This document shows positions 6,206 through 10,583 of a stretch of DNA of 10,583 bases, piece after piece; the first letter of the stretch is position 1, and every line of letters starts with the position of its first letter. This DNA comes from an uncultured Dechloromonas sp. Lineage in GTDB: Bacteria; Pseudomonadota; Gammaproteobacteria; Burkholderiales; Rhodocyclaceae. Both the position numbers and the translations under genes were made by a program. The DNA lies in assembly GCA_946477505.1 (NCBI GenBank), contig CAMKYP010000101.1:1-10583 (forward strand). Direction: 5' to 3'. The notes under the pieces were generated by a model, which worked only from the letters and a program-made list of their open reading frames with translations, was not told the origin of the DNA and did not search any database.

Positions 6206-7489
6206 TCAGGGGTACAAACCACGGGTCGCCCGCGCCGCCAGCACGCGACTGCAGCCGATCACGAAGGCCGCCGTGCGCAGCGACAAGCCACGCTCCCCGG
6301 CCAGCTGCCAGATGGCATCGAAGGCTTCGGTCATGATGCGATCGAGGCGAGCATTGATTTCATCCTCGCTCCAGAAGAAGCTGGAGAAATCCTGCACCCA
6401 CTCGAAATAGCTGACCGTGACGCCGCCGGCGTTGGCCAGCACGTCGGGAACGACCATCACGCCTCGCTCGGCGAGGATAGCCTCGGCCTCCGGCGTTGTC
6501 GGGCCGTTGGCGCCTTCGACGACGACTCGAGCAGCGATCTGCTCGGCGTTGTAACGATTGATCTGCGACTCGAGTGCCGCTGGCACCAAAAATTCGCACG
6601 GTAGTGCCCAGAAATCGGCATTGGGCAACACTTCCGCCCCCAGGGCACCGAGCAGCGTACCGTTGGCCGCATGAAAAGCTTTCAGGGCCGCCACATCCAG
6701 CCCAGCCGGGTTGTAAACCGTGCCGCTGACATCCTGAATGGCAACGATCCTGGCCCCGGCCTGCGAAAACATCCGGGCGCTCGCCTCACCGACATTGCCG
6801 AAGCCCTGCACGATCACCCGCGCGCCTTCGATCGGCAGATTCATGCGCCGAGCGGCCTCGCGCGCCGTGACGAAGACACCGCGCCCGGTGGCATCCTGCC
6901 GCCCAAGCGAACCGCCCAGCGCCAGCGGCTTGCCGGTGACCACACCGGTCACGGTCCGCCCCTCGCCCATCGAGTAGGTATCCATCATCCAGGCCATGGT
7001 CTGGGCATTGGTGTTCATGTCCGGCGCCGGAATGTCCTTGTCCGGGCCGATCATCGAACTGATCTCGCTGGTGTAGCGGCGAGTCAGGCGCTCCAGCTCG
7101 GAGGCGTTGAGCTGGCGCGGATCGACCCGAATGCCGCCCTTGGCGCCGCCAAAAGGCACGTTGACCACAGCGTTCTTGATGGTCATCCAGCCGGACAGCG
7201 CCATGACCTCGGACAGGGTGACGTCCTGATGGTAGCGGATGCCGCCCTTGCCTGGCCCGCGCGATGTGTTGTGATGCACGCGGTAGCCCTCATAGTGGGC
7301 AATTTCACCATTATCAAGACGAATCGGCACATCGACGATCAGCGAACGCTTGGGCCGGCGCAAGGTTTCCACCCAGGGTTGCAGCGCCGGGTCGAGCAAG
7401 GGTGCCACTTGTTCGACCTGGTGCAGGAAAATGCGCCAGGGGCCGAGATTTTCGGCAGAAATGTACGAAGGCAATTGGGTCTGCATCAT
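6206..7489 (-). CDS. gdhA: Glutamate dehydrogenase, Glu/Leu/Phe/Val family
   Basis: A 427-residue hexameric-type GDH, normal length. It interconverts glutamate with 2-oxoglutarate and ammonia in the cytoplasm. Visible are the substrate lysines Lys82 (GKGGIRYH), Lys105 (MTIKNAV) and catalytic Lys117 (PFGGAKGGI), catalytic Asp157 (IPAPDMNT), and the nucleotide-binding GFGNVG at 229-234. The second strand ends in an acidic residue (AIQDVSG), which leans toward NAD over NADP, but that is inference. I chose ATG 7489 because AAAGG lies 7 bases upstream and homologues begin close to QLPSY. The next ATG upstream, at 7504, would add MKGVA and overlaps the stop of a small ORF as ATGA. No terminator was seen after it, so readthrough into the DUF3460 gene is possible. 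Confidence 0.96.
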   Translation of the reverse strand: MMQTQLPSYISAENLGPWRIFLHQVEQVAPLLDPALQPWVETLRRPKRSLIVDVPIRLDNGEIAHYEGYRVHHNTSRGPGKGGIRYHQDVTLSEVMALSGWMTIKNAVVNVPFGGAKGGIRVDPRQLNASELERLTRRYTSEISSMIGPDKDIPAPDMNTNAQTMAWMMDTYSMGEGRTVTGVVTGKPLALGGSLGRQDATGRGVFVTAREAARRMNLPIEGARVIVQGFGNVGEASARMFSQAGARIVAIQDVSGTVYNPAGLDVAALKAFHAANGTLLGALGAEVLPNADFWALPCEFLVPAALESQINRYNAEQIAARVVVEGANGPTTPEAEAILAERGVMVVPDVLANAGGVTVSYFEWVQDFSSFFWSEDEINARLDRIMTEAFDAIWQLAGERGLSLRTAAFVIGCSRVLAARATRGLYP

Positions 7490-7500
7490 GGCTACACCTT

Positions 7501-7674
7501 TCATGCTTCAAGCGTCATCAGGGCAATATTGCCGCCGGCCGTGGTGATGCGGGTGCTGACCACGTGCTCGACGACCATGCAATGCGAAGAATAGCCGTCC
7601 GCGCACAGCATGAAAACCGCCAGTACCAGAGCATCCTTCGTCGACGGGGATGGCAACCACCGCGGAAGGCTCAT
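7501..7674 (-). CDS. Hypothetical 57-residue protein just upstream of gdhA
   Basis: An open frame of 57 codons that I do not recognise. It begins MSLPRWLPSPSTKD, continues with a hydrophobic stretch ALVLAVFMLC (residues 15-24), has two cysteines (24, 32), and ends AGGNIALMTLEA. Codons from residue 14 on are mostly G/C-ending like the neighbouring genes, which suggests real coding. Its TGA overlaps the upstream candidate gdhA ATG (7504) as ATGA, the usual sign of translational coupling. Against it: no clear Shine-Dalgarno before the ATG, and a TGA lies immediately upstream in frame. A one-base frameshift would instead join the second part to another frame starting MNEPSAVVAIPVDEG from ATG 7678, so a longer broken gene is also possible. 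Confidence 0.4.
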   Translation of the reverse strand: MSLPRWLPSPSTKDALVLAVFMLCADGYSSHCMVVEHVVSTRITTAGGNIALMTLEA

Positions 7675-7811
7675 TCATCACGCAGCGCGACTGGCAATCG
7701 AAGCCTTTTCAACACGATTTCCGAACAATCATCTTTTATGGCCTTGACTGGCACAGCCGCCTGCCCTGGGGTTATGCTCTGCCACTGCACTCAACAACCG
7801 GAGAGACAAAC
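7675..7811. other. Divergent intergenic region between the gdhA group and the class V aminotransferase
   Basis: A 137-base gap that must carry the promoters of both flanking transcripts. It is richer in A/T around 7700-7745 than its surroundings. TTGACT (7744-7749) and TATGCT (7773-7778) look like promoter boxes for the plus-strand gene, but the 23-base spacing is too long for a standard sigma-70 pair. No operator or riboswitch structure is evident by eye. Confidence 0.4.
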
Positions 7812-8942
7812 GTGAGCGCCCTGCTACCCCACCCCGATCCCGATGGCCTGCTTGAATACTCGGTGGTTTATACCGACCGCGCCTTGAATCACATGTCGCA
7901 GCGTTTCCAGGGCGTCATGAAGGACATCTCGCGCCTGCTGAAAAAGGTCTACAACGCGCATTCGGCCATCATCGTTCCCGGTAGCGGCACCTTTGGCATG
8001 GAAGCCGTCGCCCGCCAGTTCGCCACCAATCGTAAAGTGCTGGTCATCCGCAATGGCTGGTTCAGCTTCCGCTGGACGCAGATTTTCGACATGGGGAACA
8101 TTCCCGCCGAGAGCATCGTGATGAAGGCGCTCCAGGTCGGCAACGGTACCCAGGCACCCTTTGCCCCAGCTCCCATCGACGAGGTGGTGGCGGCGATTCG
8201 CCAGCACCGGCCAGCCGTGGTCTTCGCACCGCACGTTGAAACGGCATCCGGCATGATGCTGCCCGACAGCTACATCAAGGCGGTCGGCGCCGCGGTACGC
8301 GAGGTTGGCGGCCTGTTCGTGCTCGATTGCATCGCTTCGGGCACCATCTGGGTCGATATCGCGGCCAACGATGTCGACGTCCTGATCAGTGCCCCGCAGA
8401 AGGGCTGGAGCGCCTCTCCTTGCTGTGCCCTGATCGCCCTGGGCGAACGCGCGCGTGCCCGCATCGACGAGACGACGAGCAGCAGTTTCGCCTGCGACCT
8501 GAAAAAGTGGCTGCAGATCATGGAAGCCTTCGAAAACGGCGGCCACGCCTACCATGCCACGATGCCCACCGATTCACTGGCAACGATGCGCGATGTCATG
8601 CTGGAAACCGAAGCCTACGGTTTCGACAAGGTTTGCCAGGAACAACGCGAACTCGGCCGGCAGGTCCGCGAACTGCTCGAATCCCGCGGCTTTCCCAGCG
8701 TCGCGGCCGACGGTTTCAAGGCACCCGGCGTGGTCGTCAGCTATACCAGCGATCCGGATATCCAGTCGGGCAAGAAATTCATCGCCCAGGGTTTCCAGAC
8801 GGCCGCCGGCGTTCCGCTGCAATGCGACGAACCACCGGAGTTCCGAACTTTCCGGATCGGCCTTTTCGGCCTCGACAAACTGCACCATCCGGAACGCACC
8901 GTCGCCCACCTTGCCAGGGCGCTGGATTCGCTCCAGGGCTAA
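7812..8942 (+). CDS. Class V PLP-dependent aminotransferase (alanine/serine-glyoxylate aminotransferase-like)
   Basis: A 376-residue fold-type I PLP enzyme. Lys197 in SAPQKGWSASP is the expected Schiff-base lysine, Asp172 in VLDCIASGT should bind the PLP ring nitrogen, and GSGTFGMEA (57-65) is the phosphate-binding loop. The layout matches the alanine-glyoxylate / serine-glyoxylate aminotransferase branch of class V, but substrates cannot be read off the sequence. The GTG at 7812 was chosen because GGAGAG lies 7 bases upstream; the in-frame ATG at 7650 would add 54 residues that do not resemble the family. The gene diverges from gdhA, which could link amino-donor supply with glutamate metabolism (inference). 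It ends at a bidirectional terminator. Confidence 0.93.
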   Translation: MSALLPHPDPDGLLEYSVVYTDRALNHMSQRFQGVMKDISRLLKKVYNAHSAIIVPGSGTFGMEAVARQFATNRKVLVIRNGWFSFRWTQIFDMGNIPAESIVMKALQVGNGTQAPFAPAPIDEVVAAIRQHRPAVVFAPHVETASGMMLPDSYIKAVGAAVREVGGLFVLDCIASGTIWVDIAANDVDVLISAPQKGWSASPCCALIALGERARARIDETTSSSFACDLKKWLQIMEAFENGGHAYHATMPTDSLATMRDVMLETEAYGFDKVCQEQRELGRQVRELLESRGFPSVAADGFKAPGVVVSYTSDPDIQSGKKFIAQGFQTAAGVPLQCDEPPEFRTFRIGLFGLDKLHHPERTVAHLARALDSLQG

Positions 8943-8970
8943 AAAAAGCGCGGTCCAAGCCGCGCTTTTT
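8943..8970. terminator. Bidirectional rho-independent terminator
   Basis: An 11-bp perfect stem, AAAAAGCGCGG (8943-8953) with CCGCGCTTTTT (8960-8970), around the loop TCCAAG. It begins right at the aminotransferase stop codon, whose TAA supplies the first A residues. With A5 on one side and T5 on the other it can also end the convergent DUF1684 transcript, whose stop is 12 bases away. Confidence 0.92.
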
Positions 8971-8981
8971 CGATTTTGGAG

Positions 8982-9761
8982 TCAGGATTTTCCGACGTAT
9001 TTCTGCTCACCGGCCGGTATCGCGAACGGCAGCCAGTTTTCAGGCGGCGGCAAGGGGCAGGTCGCAAACGGCGTAAAAGCGCAGGGCGGGTTGTAGGCAC
9101 GATTGAAATCCAGCCGGATGCGGCCGTTTTCCGGTGCCGACGCTTTCAGGAATCGTCCGGCACCATAGCTTTCCTTGCCGCTGGTGCGGTCGCGAAACAC
9201 GAAGAAAACCTCGTGCTCGCCAACCGACATCGGTAGCAAGGCCACCGCCTGGCCCGCGTGCTCGAATACGGCGCGGTGCGAAACGCTGACCGGTTTCAGA
9301 TCGCCAGTCACGTTGGGCACTTCCATGACCAGCGGCGGATCGATGGTCTCCCAGACGGCATCGACCACCCAGTCGGCATCGAAGGGAAAATACGCCAGCC
9401 CGGAGAAAGGTGCGTGACGCGCCCATTCGCGGTCACGCACGCGAACCGCCAGCTGCCCTTCGCGATCGACGACGAAGAAGGAAAGATGGTCGATCTCCAC
9501 CACCGTCGGCACACCGTCCAGGTCTGTCTTCAAAACCTGCTGCGGCCCCTCGGCCGGCTGCCAGACCACCTCACCAGCCTCCCAGAGGATTTTCCCCTGT
9601 TCGGGAAGACCCGCGGGCAGGAGCACCTCGCTCCCCTCGGCGGAGCCGACACGATTGATGCCCGGCTGCAGCCAGAACAAGCCGATCAGCCCCAGCCAGC
9701 TGGATGGCGCTGCCAGTTCGGCCTGGCGCTCGCGTTGCCAGACTTGGAGATCATTTACCAT
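8982..9761 (-). CDS. DUF1684 domain-containing protein
   Basis: A 259-residue protein matching DUF1684. The N-terminal WLGLIGLFWLQPG (22-34) and the C-terminal block with SGKESYGAGRFL (194-205), LDFNRAYNPPCAFTPFATCP (217-236) and PPPENWLPF (238-246) are family signatures. Cys227 and Cys235 in the last block are part of the conserved pattern and may be functional. There is no signal peptide or membrane helix, so it is probably cytoplasmic. The biochemical role of the family is unknown to me. On the minus strand AAGGGA lies about 10 bases before the ATG at 9761. It is divergent from the small secreted protein gene, with an 86-base gap. Confidence 0.92.
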   Translation of the reverse strand: MVNDLQVWQRERQAELAAPSSWLGLIGLFWLQPGINRVGSAEGSEVLLPAGLPEQGKILWEAGEVVWQPAEGPQQVLKTDLDGVPTVVEIDHLSFFVVDREGQLAVRVRDREWARHAPFSGLAYFPFDADWVVDAVWETIDPPLVMEVPNVTGDLKPVSVSHRAVFEHAGQAVALLPMSVGEHEVFFVFRDRTSGKESYGAGRFLKASAPENGRIRLDFNRAYNPPCAFTPFATCPLPPPENWLPFAIPAGEQKYVGKS

Positions 9762-9847
9762 TGCTTACAATTCCCTTGTTTTCTGCCCCCGCTTCGATGC
9801 GTTATTCGCTTAACCTGACACCATTACGACAAAACGAGGAGCGCTTC

Positions 9848-10150
9848 ATGAAAAAGATCGTCCTGGCAGCACTGTTCAGCGCTGCGTCCCTTTGCGCCTA
9901 TGCCGTCGACGTCAATGTCAACGTCGGCAACGTACGCGTGCAAGGCCCCGGCGGCGTGACCGTCACCTTCGGCAGCCGCGATACGCGTGGCTACTACTGG
10001 GACGGCTATGAATACCGCGACCCCGACTACTGGCGTCAGCACAACGGCCCGCGTGGCGAAAAATACTACACTGGTCGAGGCAACAACGGTGTTCCCCACC
10101 AGGGGGGTGGCCATTGCCCGCCAGGCCAGGCCAAAAAGGGCAATTGCTGA
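9848..10150 (+). CDS. Small secreted protein, DUF2502-like
   Basis: A 100-residue exported protein. Residues 1-19 are a signal peptide (MKK, hydrophobic core, AYA before the predicted cut), leaving about 81 residues in the periplasm or outside. The mature part starts with a valine/asparagine-rich VDVNVNVGNVRV, then GSRDTRGYYWDGYEYRDPDYW, rich in Tyr, Asp and Arg. This resembles DUF2502 proteins such as E. coli YpeC. The C-terminus HCPPGQAKKGNC carries two cysteines ten residues apart and resembles CPPG.AKKG tails found in other small periplasmic proteins. The ATG at 9848 has GAGGAG 6 bases upstream; the longer frame from 9704 crosses the DUF1684 antisense. Function is unknown; family assignment is moderately sure. 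Confidence 0.85.
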   Translation: MKKIVLAALFSAASLCAYAVDVNVNVGNVRVQGPGGVTVTFGSRDTRGYYWDGYEYRDPDYWRQHNGPRGEKYYTGRGNNGVPHQGGGHCPPGQAKKGNC

Positions 10151-10176
10151 ACACCGCAACAACGCCGAAAGCCGAA

Positions 10177-10206
10177 GGGAAGCATGGCCCAAAGACCGTG
10201 CTTCCC
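10177..10206. repeat. Hairpin between the DUF2502-like gene and clpB
   Basis: GGGAAGCATGG (10177-10187) pairs with CCGTGCTTCCC (10196-10206), 11 bp with one G-T wobble and an 8-base loop. It lies in the convergent gap between the small secreted gene and clpB. Neither side has a proper T-tract: the plus side continues with C residues, and the minus side with TTCGGCTTTC. It may be a weak terminator for either gene; I leave it as a hairpin. Confidence 0.5.
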
Positions 10207-10218
10207 CCCGCACAAGCA

Positions 10219-10583
10219 TCAGCTCTTGTTGAAGCGCATGATGCCGTTTTCGCAGGACACGCGGATCGTGTCCTTGGCGCCGAATTTCCCTTCCAGAATG
10301 GCCTTGGCCAGCGGATTCTCGATCTGCTGCTGAATGGCGCGCTTGAGCGGACGGGCGCCGAATACCGGATCGAAGCCGGCCTGCGCCAGTTCGGACAAGG
10401 CACTGTCGTCGACCACGATACCCATTTCCAGCTGCGCCAGGCGCTTTTCGAGATAACCGAGCTGTATCCGGGCGATACCGGCGATGTGTTTTTCGTCCAG
10501 CGCGTGGAAGACCACCACTTCGTCGATCCGGTTGATGAACTCGGGCCGGAAGTAGGTTTTCACCTCCGCCATCACCGCCATCT
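10219..10583 (-). CDS. clpB: ATP-dependent disaggregase ClpB, C-terminal fragment (N-terminus beyond right edge)
   Basis: The last 121 codons of ClpB, open through the right edge of the window. ClpB is the cytoplasmic hexameric AAA+ chaperone that, with DnaK/DnaJ/GrpE, pulls proteins out of aggregates after heat stress. The fragment covers the end of the second AAA+ module and its small C-terminal domain: FRPEFINRIDEVVVFHALD, then the sensor-2 block GFDPVFGARPLKRAIQQ with its conserved arginine, then QIENPLAKAILEG. This wording is that of ClpB rather than ClpA or ClpX. It ends RFNKS. The promoter, expected to be sigma-32 dependent, lies outside the window. Confidence 0.96.
   Translation of the reverse strand, partial: MAVMAEVKTYFRPEFINRIDEVVVFHALDEKHIAGIARIQLGYLEKRLAQLEMGIVVDDSALSELAQAGFDPVFGARPLKRAIQQQIENPLAKAILEGKFGAKDTIRVSCENGIMRFNKS

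Noticed and set aside
6671..7594. A 307-codon plus-strand frame opposite gdhA
   Set aside because: It is antisense to intact GDH motifs and is His/Arg/Gly-rich without any recognisable domain.
7749..7764. Sigma-54-like promoter TGGCAC...TGC ahead of the aminotransferase
   Set aside because: The GG and GC elements are separated by 11 bases rather than the strict 10, and the second half matches poorly.
7650..7811. N-terminal extension of the aminotransferase from ATG 7650
   Set aside because: The GTG at 7812 has a good ribosome-binding site and gives normal family length; the added 54 residues look non-coding.

Overview
This looks like an ordinary chromosomal segment of a high-GC betaproteobacterium, most likely of the Rhodocyclales (Dechloromonas/Azonexus-like). 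The grounds are the strong G/C bias at third codon positions, a DUF3460 gene (a family largely confined to betaproteobacteria), and the types of enzymes present. The lineage is inferred from protein character, not from a database search. No rRNA, tRNA, insertion sequence, CRISPR array or prophage gene was seen. Coding density is high, with tight divergent and convergent junctions.

Layout. Position 1-445 (-) is the N-terminal part of a YbbA/LolD-type ABC ATPase that runs off the left edge. Its start codon interlocks with that of tesA (444-1058, +), a periplasmic GDSL esterase/thioesterase. Four bases later comes the tRNA 2-selenouridine synthase gene mnmH/selU (1063-2124, +). Its 3' end overlaps a convergent SAM-dependent methyltransferase (2097-2636, -). 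That gene in turn shares its start region with a divergent OsmC-family gene (2635-3042, +). Next is the longest gene, a 905-residue fusion of an ADP-forming acyl-CoA synthetase with a C-terminal GNAT acetyltransferase (3133-5850, +), ending in a strong bidirectional terminator.

On the other side of that terminator are a DUF3460 gene (5935-6144, -) and a Glu/Leu/Phe/Val-type glutamate dehydrogenase (6206-7489, -). An unrecognised 57-codon ORF (7501-7674, -) lies just upstream of the dehydrogenase gene. A class V PLP-dependent aminotransferase (7812-8942, +) diverges from this group and ends in a second bidirectional terminator. Then come a DUF1684 gene (8982-9761, -), a small secreted DUF2502-like protein (9848-10150, +) and the C-terminal end of clpB (10219-10583, -).

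How the genes relate. The left block (ybbA, tesA, mnmH) resembles a neighbourhood also known in enterobacteria. The centre joins carbon and nitrogen metabolism: acyl-CoA synthesis with protein acetylation, glutamate dehydrogenase, and an aminotransferase. OsmC and ClpB are stress functions. I do not see a new multi-gene system. The points most worth a second look are the catalytic histidines kept in the synthetase-acetyltransferase fusion, the small ORF ahead of gdhA, and two head-to-head gene pairs whose start codons interlock in a CATG palindrome.
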